Assembly (NCBI RefSeq): GCF_030247195.1
Contig: NC_080672.1
Coordinates: forward strand, 161,747,839 to 161,811,838
Source of the DNA: Topomyia yanbarensis
Taxonomy: Eukaryota > Arthropoda > Insecta > Diptera > Culicidae
Length of the DNA stretch: 64,000 nt
Direction of reading: 5' to 3'
The stretch's first letter is position 1. Every line of letters starts with the position of its first letter. Of this stretch, positions 22,010 through 40,676 are shown piece after piece. The position numbers were made by a program, and so were the translations under genes. The notes below the pieces were generated by a model, which ran no database searches, was not told where the DNA came from, and saw nothing but the letters and a program-made list of their open reading frames with translations.

Positions 22010-22815
22010 ATGTTTTTGTCTTTCTCATTCACTCTAAAATTCGTCAATCTAATCCCGACCCAGAGAGCCGAGTGTCATATGCCAATCGACTGAGTTCGTC
22101 GAGATCGGAAAATGTCTGTGTGTGTATGTGTGTGTGTATGTGTGTATGTGGAAAAAAATTTGACCTATGTTTCTCAGAGATGGCTGGACCGATTTGCACA
22201 AAGTTAGTCTCAAATGAAAGGTACAACCTTCCCATCGGCTGCTATTGAATTTTTTATTGATTGGACTTCCGGTTCCGGAGTTACGAGTTGAAGAGTGCAA
22301 TCACACAGCAAATTCCCATAAAACTGAAATGAAAAAATTTCAAAATCAAATTTGTATTTTTGATGCCAAATGACTTTAAAATGCATGAAACATTGAGATG
22401 TTTGACAAAAATTGACTTCTTTGGCCTTTGGTACATTTTTGCCTTTCTCATATAGAAAGGTAATGCAATCACTCCAAAAATCGTCAATCATACCGGCCCG
22501 GAGGGAGTATGCAGTGAGGGGTTGCTACTTTAAAAGTAAAACTAGTTCAAAATTTCATAACAAGTTGAAAATTTTTGGCTGGACCTGGACCTCCCGGATC
22601 CTTCTCCATGATCCGCCGCTGGTTTCAAGCGATGTTTCAGTATCACATAGTATCTCAAGATCGTGGCTGTCGATCCATTGTATGTATGTGCAAATCGTAC
22701 TGAACATGTAATATTCATTTCCACCATTGTATTGAACATAACCAGCCATGAAATCGTAGTCTGGAAAAATAAGAAAAGCACAATTGCACCACTAGGTGGA
22801 TTAAGACAGGTTTTT
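22010..22815 (+). repeat. Repeat family R, type-2 copies in tandem, with terminal motif
   Basis: One unit starts near 22015 (TCTTTCTCATTC, then GTCGAGATCGG, TG-rich, CAAATGAAAGGTACAAC) and runs to CCTTTCTCATATAGAAAGG at 22442-22461, where a second unit begins (CACTCCAAAAATCGTCAATC) but is soon replaced by a CAGCGGCGGATCA-type hAT fragment in inverse orientation near 22590-22620. The terminal motif CACTAGGTGGATTAAGACAGG at 22790-22811 recurs at 24313, 28910, 37215 and 62800. Confidence 0.65.
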
Positions 22816-24579
22816 ATTTTGGGAATGCGTCGAGTTGAGACGAAAACGTAATATGATTAATAACGAGGATAACACTTTCCGAATGTAGAGAGAAATTTAT
22901 GAAAAATGACGATTTCCATTCGATTCTAGCACGTTCTGATCGATTTTGATGAGCATTTGATTTTTGTTGTATGGCCAATTATATGTATAGGTCAAATGTT
23001 TAAAAACAGTAATTTAAGGTCAAGATAGCATCATTTTGAAACCGCCAATTTCGGAGGTTTAGTATCTTCGATGAGTTTTACAAACGTTAAACAGCGCATC
23101 ATTTGATAAAATAATTTTGACGGTATATCGTTCAAGAAGTATTTATGGTGAATTTTCTCAGGTTAATATTCATGACTACAATAAAGTCTCAACAAATTCG
23201 CTAAAGACACGAATTCTGATACTATTTTCTGAAAAATTAATTCTGCATAATTTTAAAACTTCAAAAATTACGGTTTCGGAATTATGCCGTTTGGACAGTA
23301 TGATCGATTTTCACCAAACCGAAGTCGTTCTACACTCGTTCAAATGAAACTTCTTCGAATGCTGAATATCTATTATAACACATTGAAACCCCGATTTTAT
23401 CAGCCAAATATGAACATATGTTAGATGGGCTCTAGCAGACGAACAAAACTGAATTCGAGTAAATCCTTTCTTGAGCATGTTTTCATTATCATGAAGATAT
23501 GCGAAATATGCGAAAATAAAAAGTTCATCATAATCAGAAATAGTTATCAGACTACATCAAGGGGCGAGAAGAATATTTTAACAGCTTCAGTTTATTATAA
23601 AGAAAAAAAAATTGTCCGATTTAGTCAATGTCCCCATTTTGTCACCCTAAAATACACCATGAGACTGATAAAAATGGGTCTTTATTGTATGTATTATTCG
23701 CTGTGTTTCACATTAATAGGTACATTTCTTTTTTGGAGATTTTTTTATTGCATCGAACTACAACAATTTTTAGGTAGTTCTCAAGGGGTTATTTCATAGA
23801 CTTCTTCCAAAATTTGGCGAACCTATTCCAATTCGTATACCATTGAATTGGTATACTTAAGGGTTTATATGTTGCAGATAGAGAAAATACTGAAATTTTC
23901 AGCTTTTTTCCTACACAATATTACGAAAACTTATTAAACATTTTTTCCTAATAAGTTTGCGAAAATTATAAACTATTTGAAAAAAATCGATTTTTTTCGG
24001 CTCAGTACAATATATAACCCCTTTAGGAAAATTCAGTTTTCCCACCACAATATAGATATTTTATTAACAGAGCATTAACAATAATTCGTTGGTATGTCTA
24101 TTTTTTGGGCCATTTTTTCGCTTTCCCAATGATTTGGTTTGAGATTTCTAGCACTGATGTTGTCCTATGCTGATTTGAGCGATTCTCTGAGTCCTGCCAC
24201 TATCCCATGTAGTATGTGTTTTCAAAAACATCGCGAAGCATCAAGTTCTAAATGTTCTCAAACGATATAATATCCGAAGAGAATGATAAGAGTTATAAGA
24301 AATGTCTCATCACACTGTTAGGTGGATTAAAAGCGTTTTTTATGGATAATCCGGTGGCAAAACTGAACACAGCCTTAAGTTGTGTTGGTGTAATGCAGCA
24401 CCTAAATTTAGTTTATAATGTAAAAAAGCCATGATTCTAATTTTAGATATGAACGAAAGGATGTAATGCATCTTTCGCATTGGGGATATTTTTTAGGTGC
24501 TGTAATACGCTAAAAAATTATTTTTATGCTACACGAGATATGGTCGACGTTCTGAACTAATCGACTATTTGTGGTAATA
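22816..24579. other. no gene; one repeat-family terminal motif near 24313
   Basis: AT-rich DNA; ORFs such as 23425-23799 have no recognisable domain. TTAGGTGGATTAAAAGCG at 24320-24337 is a decayed terminal motif of repeat family R. Confidence 0.4.
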
Positions 24580-24581
24580 TA

Positions 24582-27500
24582 CACTAGGCACGGAAATTGT
24601 CCGTACGGCAGAGTTTTTTATAACAGCTCGTCAATAAACGATCGTTTTACTCACAAAATCGCAAGATTATAATTTTTATTCAGAGCTGCCACCTGCAATA
24701 TTTAACGGTTTTTGGGCTTCACACTCACAATTTTAAAAAGATTTTGAATAAAAAGTTGGCCAAACTGCTAACTCTACACCAAAAAAATGTCCGTACATGC
24801 TGTTCATGTTATTCGAAATACACTTAAATAAACTGAATAAAGTTAACTATTTTGTTAATTCACAATATGTAATAAAATGTTCCTTTTGCATTGGTTTCAT
24901 TCAGTTTTTTAAGACAGTTTGCCTTAAAAAGTTACTATTTGAAAAATGGCGACTTCCCACACAAAACTTCTACTTGATTGAAACAAAATTATGAAGAAAT
25001 CAAAAAACGAGAAGGAGAAATAATCTTAAATTGGACTATTTAGAGCGAAGAACTCAGAAGATTACAATTACTAGCAAGAACAGTCATCATGGAGGAATGT
25101 GGAAAAATTCCAACAGAAAGAATCCAGTAGTTGGTCGTATTGATCAGTGCTGCAAATTCTCATTTTCAATTGCCAACTTTCAGTTCAATCAAATCCAATC
25201 ATGATTCAAATTCAAAGCCTCCCTTAATCATTCGCTTTCAAGTTTCCGGGATTTTCATATCATTCACCAACCAAAGTTGTCATCTGCTCTGTAGAGGCCA
25301 GTTAAGGATAAATGTTGACATGTGTTGCGTTTTCAAGCTCACATGAACAGTAAGAAGTATGTTCAGAGTAGTTTTGGTTGAAAAACCTAGTCAATACCCC
25401 AGTAGAGAGATATTCACAGATTCAATGAAATGAATGGAAAGTGATTGAGCAGCTAGGCTGTTTGAATAAATGATGCAAACGAACAACTGCGAATTGAACA
25501 TAGTAGGGCATGATTTGCGATTTGTTCCTCCTAGTAGATACAGAACACTAGATTAGGATTGTCACTGGTGTTCCCATTGTTTTCGTCTCGGAACATGTTT
25601 GTTTTGCTTTCGGTATATATCTGTCAAGGTATCGAAAGTCTCTCTAGTAAAAGTCTTTGGTCCGCACTTTTGGTACACGTAGAAAAATATGGCCTGCTTG
25701 TAACCACAAACCGTTTAGTTGAACTTCAAATTAGTAAAATGTAGAGTTTACCTTTTTCATTTCAGTCTCGTTTATTCTGCTGTGATTTTTATGCATTCAA
25801 AACCGAAAATGTCCAATGCATAAAATTTACAGCAGATGAAACAATAGGCAGACAGAAAAATGAGATATCTTCTATGAAAAAAATTTCTATGTGGCACACT
25901 ATTGTAATTTCATTGATTTTCACATGGTGGTATCTATGCGCGACAGATAATTTTTATGTTCTACTGCAAGCTGCAAAAAATTATGCATGAAATCAATATA
26001 TTCAATATAACGAATTTTATCGGTGTAAATTTTCGACTGATATTGTTATGAAATGAAAGAGTTTGTATAGAGTTCTATGCAAATGATTTCACTCACACTA
26101 CTTGAGGGTTTGTTTTCCTTCAGCTGTCATATATGAAACTGTCAGTCAATTTAAACATTTGAATTAGCTCTCGTAAAGTATTTATAATGGTGTTGAAATA
26201 CTCTATATCGCTGTAAACTTTATTCGGGAGCGTAGAATTCCGGTTGGTCATATTCTATCATGAAAATAATCCGACCGAAAAGTTATTTTCGATTTGTTTT
26301 CCTCCATCTATGACAGGTGGAGGAAAACAAACCGTTAAACACACTTACATAGTTACAGATTGTCAAGTACTCTATATACCGCACAAGGAAATGAAAATTC
26401 ATCAAAATTTAGTCCAGGTTTAGATAATTTGTGCATTCTAATTAGTGAAAATACATCAGCCAAGAATGGCCATTGTGTTACTGGCTAAAAGGAACAAAAA
26501 TGATTCGTCGCTATGAAATGACGATAGAGGATTATTTTTTTGCTTTTTTTATTTGGCCCATTTGACAGGTATATCCCGGAATCAAAACAATGATGTTCCT
26601 ACCACTGATGCCAGCGACAATCCAAATCTGGTGTTCTGTATATACTTTCCTCCTTCAAGTTCAAAACAACCTGTTGAAAATTTACGGCTCTGGTATCGAT
26701 GAAGAACAAAGTGTAATGTGTCTTTGCTGTGAAAGGGGATCATACACAGTACTGATTTCAGAGTTTGGGATTTGAGCGGAAGCTGTACGGACAATTTTGG
26801 AATGAGGTGGAACGCCTGTTTCAAAGTTTCCTTCCAGTGCACAGAGGAGTAACTGGGGTCGAATCCTGGCCAAAACTATTTATTGCGGCTATTGCTGTTA
26901 TTATGCCTTAATATGAACTAAAAATAGGAAATAACTAGTTTTTGGGACAATTTGGCATCTATCCACCTACCAGTGCAGAGGTAATTTTTCTAGATCCTTC
27001 CGAATACTAGTATTTTCGAGGTAATCTTTTTGAATGCATTTGTTTTTCCCGATGCATGAACAGTTGGTCAATGGAAAAGGGAGAAGAAAAGGGAAACCTG
27101 TTCACATATTCATAGATATACATTTTACCAAACATAGTATTTGGCCCTACAACATTGTGGCGTACCTCAAATTAGTGGAAACATCAATATTTTCAAATCG
27201 CATGGAAATTGTGGATCGGAAGAGATTAAATATTTTTCGGATAGTCGGAATCTTGTTTTGTAATGTTGTTTCAGCAACTTTGCCGGATCTTGCCGTATAA
27301 TGTAACTTTTTCATCATTCAAATTTGGAATAAAGTGTTTAAAAAGGGTGTTTCTAAAGCTGGTCCAATACACAGAAACACTGCTATTTTCGGTTATTTTT
27401 AAGCTGAGATTACACAAATAGTTGTGTTTAATTACGTTTGTTATAATATTGTCTTATTTAATACAGTCATCATCATTAGAAAGCGATTTTGCTGGATATA

Positions 27501-27809
27501 TAATAAAAAATGATTAAAAACCACTTAAAATATCACCATTTTGCATCCATGCAAAAAATCTTGAGCAATTTTTGGCAACCTCTTTATTTTGCCACAATAT
27601 GCTTTTAGGTATCTAAAAAAATATAACTTAATAAAAAATCGGAAATTTTTTTTTTGGTTATTGGCCAAGAATTTGTTCTAGTTACTCCTCTGTGCTGTGC
27701 ATAGTCAATTGAAATTGATTGTATATGCAGTGTTTGATTTGTACATGGAGGACATAACTTTGAATTCATATTCGTAAAATTTGTGTTTGGGTAATTTTTG
27801 TGCCTAGTG
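24582..27809. mobile_element. Tc1/mariner-like element, 3.2 kb, TA-flanked, decayed
   Basis: The left end CACTAGGCACGGAAATTG and the right end CAAATTTTTGTGCCTAGTG-like (reverse complement CACTAGGCACAAAAATTA) are inverted and flanked by TA on both sides (24580-24581, 27810-27811). A decayed coding stretch at 26590-26800 (EEQS, then YTVLIS) resembles that at 33126-33350 minus, which lies next to the same terminus (CACTGGGCACAGAAATTG at 32980), so both belong to one family. I could not recognise a transposase catalytic triad. The element is enlarged by a nested insertion at 26839-27695. Confidence 0.65.
26839..27695. mobile_element. nested element with GCACAGAGGAGTAACT ends, copy 1
   Basis: GCACAGAGGAGTAACT at 26839 and its inverse AGTTACTCCTCTGTGC ending at 27695 bound 857 bp; subterminal GAATCCTGGCCAAAA and its inverse TTGGCCAAGAATTTG also pair. 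It lies within the Tc1-like element at 24582-27809. The same termini bound 40096-42329. Superfamily not clear. Confidence 0.65.
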
Positions 27810-27811
27810 TA

Positions 27812-28175
27812 GGGAAATAGGGTCGATTGTCAGCACCCTTTTGTTTTTGACTCGTAATTTTCTTTCAATTGCACAATATAAGTACATAAGCATACAAATG
27901 GGCAACTAGAGGCCTTATCTAATAACTGGTATACTGCCTATGATCGCAAATAAAACTCATAAACATAGGAAATCCCATAGAAAATGGTACAATTATGCGA
28001 TGATGGGAAGGGAAAATTGGATTAAGGGGCTATATACAAAGTTTTAACTCAAAAATTGAAAAAAAATAATTAAATATTCTGAAAGTACATACTTTTGAAA
28101 CATCATCCAGGTCGGAGCACTAGATTTCAAACTACAGTCGTTCGCAGCGCGCTGATTCTTCCGCGAATTAAGTTA
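27812..28175. other. no feature recognised
   Basis: AT-rich spacer between the Tc1-like element and a Harbinger-like MITE; no gene seen. Confidence 0.4.
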
Positions 28176-28460
28176 GGGATGATCCATAAATGACGTAGCA
28201 TTTTTGAGTGATTTTTAACACCCCCCTCCCCCTCGTAGCATTTCGTCACAAACCTCTAAATACCCCCTGGTAATTACGTAGCTTGACGGTAACTCTGCCT
28301 CCCCTTGTATCCGCAATTTTTTTTTTAAATTCTATTCTATTCCCCTTTAAAAAGGCTACGTAGCATGACATGACCCCCTACCCCCCTGTCGTCACTCATC
28401 ATTACAAAATACAAAACTCCCCCTCCCCCATATAATGCTACGTCATTTATGGATGATGCT
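28176..28460. mobile_element. PIF/Harbinger-like MITE, second copy, TTA duplication
   Basis: Left GGGATGATCCATAAATGACG (running into TAGCATTTTT) and right AATGCTACGTCATTTATGG (then ATGATGCT) are inverted; TTA flanks both sides (28173-28175, 28461-28463). Same family as 14438-14711 by the shared CATAAATGACGTAGCATTTT core. The inside is C-rich (CCCCCTCCCC). Confidence 0.8.
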
Positions 28461-28463
28461 TTA

Positions 28464-31798
<3,335 letters not shown>

Positions 31799-31963
31799 TA
31801 GGGTACAGTGCCTATTTCGGCCCTATTAGAGAGTGTGTCTCACTATTCCATTAATTACTCGGTCTACAATCGATGTAATGTGTATAAATAGGCATCACCA
31901 GCTTTGCTTCGGAAGACGCTGCTCTAACCAACGGGTTAGGCCAAAAATAGGCCCATTACCCTA
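31799..31963. mobile_element. 165-bp MITE, ends TAGGGTA..GCCTATTT
   Basis: Left TAGGGTACAGTGCCTATTTC (then GGCC) and right GGCCAAAAATAGGCCCATTA (then CCCTA) are inverted. Internal words TTAATTACTCGG, CTACAATCGATG and CAGCTTTGCTTCGG are shared with the reverse complement of 61300-61422, so the two are one family. Confidence 0.75.
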
Positions 31964-32979
31964 CATTAAAATATTAGTACGCAAGGATAGAAAATACTTC
32001 GTATATCCCGTTTCAAATATGTATTAGAATATAAAAATCGGAAATAAACTTCAAACATAAAAATCAGACAGAGATCCCTCAGCATAAGGGTCGCTCGAAT
32101 AATTTTCAGCCGTAGAACTCAGCAAGAATGAACCTTCAGTATAAAAATAGGTTAAAAATAAATAAATCGTTCGCAGAAGCATTCAAACGCCGTCAACTCA
32201 GCAATTGGGCAGTGAATCGTTTATTCATCTGAGCATAACTTTTACATTTTGATGATCAATTTTTAAATAGTTTTTTAATGAGTACTACTAAACAGTTACA
32301 TACATACATCAGGCATATTGATTTATTTGTGGTAATATTGTCCTACCAGAGACAAAAACATCCCGAATAAAAAAAATATTCAAATTTTAAATTTGAATTA
32401 ACGCGAAATTGGCTAAATGTCGGTCATTGGTGTCTTCAGAGGAATTTATTAATGTAACAAGCCCTTCTGTTCAATACTGTTTGTCTAAAAACTCATACTC
32501 TTAAAAGTGAGATATCGTCTTAGAACTATTCATCGAAGCGCAATCTTCAAAAATAATCATCAAAATGTGAAAAAATAAAATAAAATGTACTGTTCTAGTC
32601 TCAGATGAAAGAGAAGAGATCTAAGCATTCGATTAGCGAGTACTTCAGAGATACTGATTCTTTGGTCTAAATATTGTTGTACCAGAGACACCGTGCCGTG
32701 ATTTTATGTTGTATTTGATCATTTCTACAAGCCACACTAGGTCTTCAGTTCATTCAATTTTTGTTTTTCTTTTTACCACCGTGTAATGAAAAATTTGACG
32801 ATAACATTAGCTAACAGAATCGTTAGACAGCCTGGTTATGGTTAACTATCGCTAAACACTTCCTGATACCTACTCTAATTTTAGTCGAACAAACCTGACG
32901 AGATCATTAGTAAGAATTCCACAGTGCCGTTCCAATTACGTATTTACTAGAGACTAGAGAACATGCATTCCTACACCTA
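31964..32979. other. no feature recognised
   Basis: AT-rich, no gene seen. Confidence 0.4.
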
Positions 32980-33350
32980 CACTGGGCACAGAAATTGTCT
33001 GTACAGGGAATGGTTTAAGAAACAAATGCTAGCAAACCGCCTTAATATTAATTCAAAGTTTAAAGATGAATTTGTTTGTTCTTTCAACCTCTGTGTACAA
33101 GACGAACACTGCATATTTAATAACTTCAATTGACTATGTGCTCAAAGAAATATTGTTTAAAACACATAAAACAGACGCCAAAAAAGATTCGTACAGCTTT
33201 CGTTCTAATTTGAAACACTGAGATGAGTAGAGTGTATGCCACTCCTTCCCAACAAGGACACTTTGCACTCTGTTCTTCTACAATGGTGTGGCCAGAAATT
33301 TGGTTTGAAGGGGGTTTGAAGCTAGATAAATAAATTACACTAGTTTTCAA
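32980..33350 (-). mobile_element. end fragment of the Tc1-like family
   Basis: Starts after TA with CACTGGGCACAGAAATTG (then TCTGTACA), the same terminus as 24582. Reading from low to high coordinates it contains AACACTGCATATTTAATAAC and TCAATTGACTATGTGC, mirrored in the right end of the 24582-27809 element (27700-27760). The minus-strand frame 33126-33350 (EEQSAKCPC, YTLLIS) resembles 26590-26790. The other end was not found. Confidence 0.6.
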
Positions 33351-35989
<2,639 letters not shown>

Positions 35990-36172
35990 GTCTCGACAAA
36001 CTTATGATTATGTAGGGCTCAAACGCCAAACGAAATTCACTTTGTCGGAAATATCGGGAGAAATTGTTTGCTATCAACAGCTGTGCTGGGCGATTAATGG
36101 TTCGTTCAGAATTTTCCCCCAGAGTGAAATTTGATAGTTGGCTTTTGAGCCCTAATCATATGTTTGTCGAGA
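35990..36172. mobile_element. 183-bp MITE, ends TCTCGACAAAC
   Basis: Left TCTCGACAAACTTATGATTA, then GGGCTCAAACGCCAAAC, and right GTTGGCTTTTGAGCCC, then TAATCATATGTTTGTCGAGA, are inverted over about 55 bp. No coding sequence. Confidence 0.8.
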
Positions 36173-37209
36173 AGTAAATTATTTCAGTAGTTCTCATTTT
36201 CATCAACTTGGGCCGCTTTGGCTACGATTAATTGCAAACCAAATAATTCACCTCAAATTCATTTAAGCATCAAGATGAAAACGAACATCTCTGTTACTGG
36301 CAAGATGAATTGACAATAAAATGAGTAATTTAAAGTGACATTGTATGCGGCGTATTTCGTGTTAATAGCTGTAAACAAAATGATTCACTACGTCTACATT
36401 TAGGAACTAAAAATAAGCAAAAACATTAAGTGTTTCCCTCCTTGAATTTGAAACGAAGATTAATTCTAAGTATAACAGCAAACGCGAAAGAGGAGCTAGA
36501 AGAGAAAATGGGGGGAACGTTCCTCTCCTCCCCCCCCCTCCCCCCGTTTCTCTCCACGATCTCGAACAAGGAGAAAAATTACAAACATCATTTGATTGGT
36601 GCATTTAGAGAATATATTCGTAAAACTGTGACATATGATGAATCATTCGTTGTTGGTGAGATATACGAAAGCGTTTCTAATATTTACGAACATCTTGAAT
36701 GATTTTATCAGAAGAATTCTCAAAAGAATTATACACTAAAATTCATATCGCTGAACGTTTTTATTCGTAAATCTGCTAACAAATGGTTCATCCGCGGATC
36801 CGAGGATTTTCTTGCATTGTGAATAGTTGGTGTCGTTTATTTCACAAACTAAAAGCATGGCGACATAGAAAACGAAAAATTTCGTTATTTTAGATTATTA
36901 TCGTCGAAGACGATACGTTATATTACTAAATATTTGTATATAACACGAATATACCATTAGTCGCACGATTTCATTTTCGTTCATTGAACAAAATTTTCGT
37001 ATATTTTTTCATTCAATTTTTTAGGATCAATTTTTTTCGAAAGATGATTATAGAAATTCTTGTTATTAACGAAATAGATGTGTAATGTATCCAAGAAAAA
37101 TTTGTTTTACGCTTATTACGTTTTTTCTAAAGAATCCCCACAATATTTATATACAAAAAATAGTTACTACGAGAGTGCACGTAACTTTCGTAAACATTTT
37201 CCGTAAATG
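36173..37209. other. no feature recognised
   Basis: AT-rich spacer; ORFs at 36407-36702 are shaped by a C-rich run and have no domain. Confidence 0.4.
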
Positions 37210-39600
37210 TCACAATCAAAAACCTGTTTTAATCCACCTATAGGTGCAATTGTGCCTTTCTCATTTCTCCAAACTATGATTTAATAACTGGTTCGTACAA
37301 TATAACATTATGGAAATGTCTTTCATTCTTATTACACTTGGTAAGTATATATAAGAGCACCGTTTTGCATTCATCGAGGTATCGGTTTGAATCGGAGTTT
37401 TCTATGTGATCGCACTCCACAACCCGTAACTCCGGAGCTGGAAGTCGGATGGAGATGGAATTTAATATCAGTTTCCGGGGACGCAACACCTTTCATTTGA
37501 GACTAAGTTGATCAAATCGTTCTAGCCATTTTCGAAAAACCAATATAACCGTTATTCTGAATTTGGATGCTTCCGGATCCGTCGATGGTGGCCAGTGTGG
37601 CCAAAGAGACTTTGAATGACTGTTGGTGACCTAGATCTACAAATTCAACAGTTGTGTTTATATTTTGGAAAAAAATCACCTCACCAATTCATCGCAGAAT
37701 TCGTTAGAATCGGGATTTGCTGCGTGATCGTACGTATCACCCTGTTATTCAGGAACCAGAGCTCGGATCCACACAAAATTCAACAGCAGCTGATGAACCT
37801 TTCATTTAAAATCAAGTTTGTCAAAATCGGTTCAGAAAATTCCGAGAAACCGATGTGGACAAATCAACAAATTTTGTTTTGTAACCATACTCTTCAACTC
37901 GTAATCCGGAACAAGATGTCGGTTGAAAATGAAATTCAATAGCAACCTATGGGAATATTATACCTTTCATTTGAATCTTAGTTTGTAAAAATCGGTTCAG
38001 CCATCTCCAAGAAACTGATGTGGACATTTTGTTAACAAATCCGCACATACACACATACATACATACATACATACATACATACATACATACATACATACAT
38101 ACATACATACATACATACATACATACATACATACATACATACATACATACATACATACATACATACATACATACATACATACATACATACATACATACAT
38201 ACATACATACATACATACATACATACATACATACATACATACATACATACATACATACATACATACATACATACATACATACATACATACATACATACAT
38301 ACATACATACATACATACAGATATTTTGCGATCTCGGCGAACTGAGTCGAATAGTATATGAGACTCGGCCCTCCGGGCCTCGGTTAGGAAATCGGTTTTT
38401 GAAGCAATTGCATAACCTTTCTATATGAGAAAGGCAAAAGAATAATATTTAATTAGCTTAATAAGCATGAGTTCAATGTTATCTTCATGTGATTATAATT
38501 TGGAAAGGTTGGTGGAATGGGTTTGAACGTGTAGGGAATGGGGGGTTAGTAGAGTGGGAGTGGAGGATGCGTCAGAAATCCTTCATCTTATTTCGGTATA
38601 CGGGATGGATGAAGGAAATGCGGGCGTGAGGGTGGTCCAAGGGGAGGGGAGTGATGAAGGAGGGAGGTGTAAGGGCAAGACGGGGGGGGTCGGCGACGCA
38701 ATACTCAACTGCATATTTTGCCTTCCATTTGAGACTTGGTTTGAGAAAATCGGTTCAGTCATCACCGAAGAACCGATTTGACTTTAATTGTGGAATATGC
38801 CCGGCATTCCGGACTTCCGGAATCGTCGATAGTGGACAATATATTCAAAGAATGTTTGATTGGCAATCAGTGATCTAGATCTGCGATTAGAAGTTATTTG
38901 GTGACCATTTCAATAGTTTTTAGCCTCTGAGGTATTACGATTGTACCGATTTAAATGGGAAATTCCAGTGTATCCTTACTAACATCCCTGTAACTCCGGA
39001 AGCAAGAGTCAGAACCGAATGAAATTCAGCAGCAGTCAATGGCATTACTGTATCTTTCATTTGAAATCAAGTTTGTAAAAATCGGTAGAGAATTCGTTGG
39101 GGAATGGGTGTGATATTAGCTTAGGAACTTGGCGGGTTCCCCGGGGGCGTCATGAACCGTCATAGGTGGCCAATGTGGTCAAAGCTACTTTGATTGATCA
39201 TTAGTGATCCAGACCCGCAAACTAGAGTAATGTTACATCAATTTTAATGTTTTACATCATTTGAACATCATGGTGGTACCAGTTTATATGGGAATTTGCT
39301 GTGTGACCGCACTCTTTAACCCGTAACTCCGGAACCGGAAGTCGGATCAACTAAAAATTCAATAGCAGCTTATGGGAGCGTTATACCTTTCAGATGAAAC
39401 TAAGTTTGCAAAAATCGGTTCAGCCATCTCTGAGAAAATTGTGTGAGTTTAAATGACACACACACATACACACACACAGACATTTGCCGATCTCGACGAA
39501 CTGAATCGAATGGTGTATGACACTCGGCCCTCCGGACCTCTGTTAAAAAGTCGATTTTCACAGTGATTGCATAGCCTTTCTTTATATGAGAAAAGCAAAA
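37210..39600 (-). repeat. array of repeat family R units, minus strand
   Basis: Begins with the terminal motif CCTGTTTTAATCCACCTA at 37222 and contains four to five imperfect units. Each has a CTCCGGAACCGGAAGTCGG-like phrase (37430, 37750, 37900, 38995, 39325), an ATACCTTTCATTTGA phrase, AAAATCGGTTCAGCCATCTC and, in two units, the full tail GACATTT..CGATCTCG.CGAACTGA, ACTCGGCCCTCCGG, and CCTTTCTATATGAGAAAGG (38419-38437 and near 39570). The repeated-half-unit structure suggests unequal recombination between tandem copies. No gene is seen. Confidence 0.75.
38053..38318. repeat. (ACAT)n microsatellite, ~265 bp
   Basis: A pure tetranucleotide run at the position where other family R units have only a short TG/TATG-rich stretch; it has expanded inside the unit. 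Confidence 0.98.
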
Positions 39601-40676
39601 AGATCACGATCATTTCAGTACTCTATAGACTCATTCCGCGGGTTTATACACCAAATGTTTTGTTTTATTTTGGCATCACAATCGAAAGAATGATGAACTT
39701 CACGGGAAAAGGTTTCTGAATTATTGATTTCTACAAAAAGTACCTACTATTTCATAAAACTATTATTGAAATTTTTATCTGTTCAAAGAAATGGGATCGT
39801 TATAGGGTGTAAAATAATAAAACTAGAAAGATTTTTACTAATATTTGACCACTAAATTTTTCGAGCTAATAGAAGTTTTCATGGTTTCTGCGTTGTAACG
39901 TCACAAAAACTGTTTATTTTATAAATTTATCAAAAAATTTAAATTGTTTTCAAATTGATGTTCCGGATTCTCTTTGTATTTAAAAATACTTTTCCAAAAA
40001 GGCAATAACTTTTTCCATTGGATGTGCGGAGCTAAACAACAGGATGCACTGTGCGTTGTAACGTCATGTAAAGCAAGTTTTACGAATTTCACGTCGCACA
40101 GAGGCGTAACTAACTTCAAATCCTGTCCAAAATAGAAAAAAAAAGTTTTTGTTTATTTGACCATATTTTTAGCTTAAATTGTTCTTCGAAACATACTCTA
40201 ACGTTTAGCTTAAAAAGTAAATCGATTTCGTTTGATAATTTTGGTATGCAATAATTTGAAATCAGTGATTTTTTTCACATTTTATTATCCCTAATTTTTT
40301 TTAGATTCCTCAAAAACTAATTACCCAAAGTCAATATATACTTTTCATAGCAAACTCCAGCAACTACAATCAATTGGGGTCAATTTTAGCTTTTCTTTGT
40401 CATTTTGGGTAGGTTTTATAAAAGTGCTCACTTTTTTGCAATTTTACACATATTCGTTAGTAAAAAAGTACCTTGTCGGGCAATGTCGGGTAAATCTGCT
40501 AAAAGGAGCAGATTATTTGGAGTGTCCTCTCACTGTTCCACGATGGAAACATTCCCAATTAATCCCATTCGGTTTTTACAGCTGTTTGAAAATGTCGTGT
40601 TTTGTGCTCAAGTTTAAGAGAATACAATTAAAAAGGCTATTTAAAGGATCTTATATGAAAAGAAAAATTTGAGACG

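Noticed and set aside
23425..23799. 124-codon plus ORF
   Set aside because: AT-rich, Lys/Ile/Phe-rich translation typical of chance ORFs in such DNA.
38041..38318. CRISPR-like regular repetition
   Set aside because: It is a tetranucleotide run without spacers; the window is eukaryotic.
37947..38361. MYVC/HTYI repeat ORFs in several frames
   Set aside because: They come from the (ACAT)n microsatellite.
40397..40672. Overlapping plus ORFs as a transposase of the enclosing TIR element
   Set aside because: No DDE-like or DNA-binding motif; two frames are equally open.
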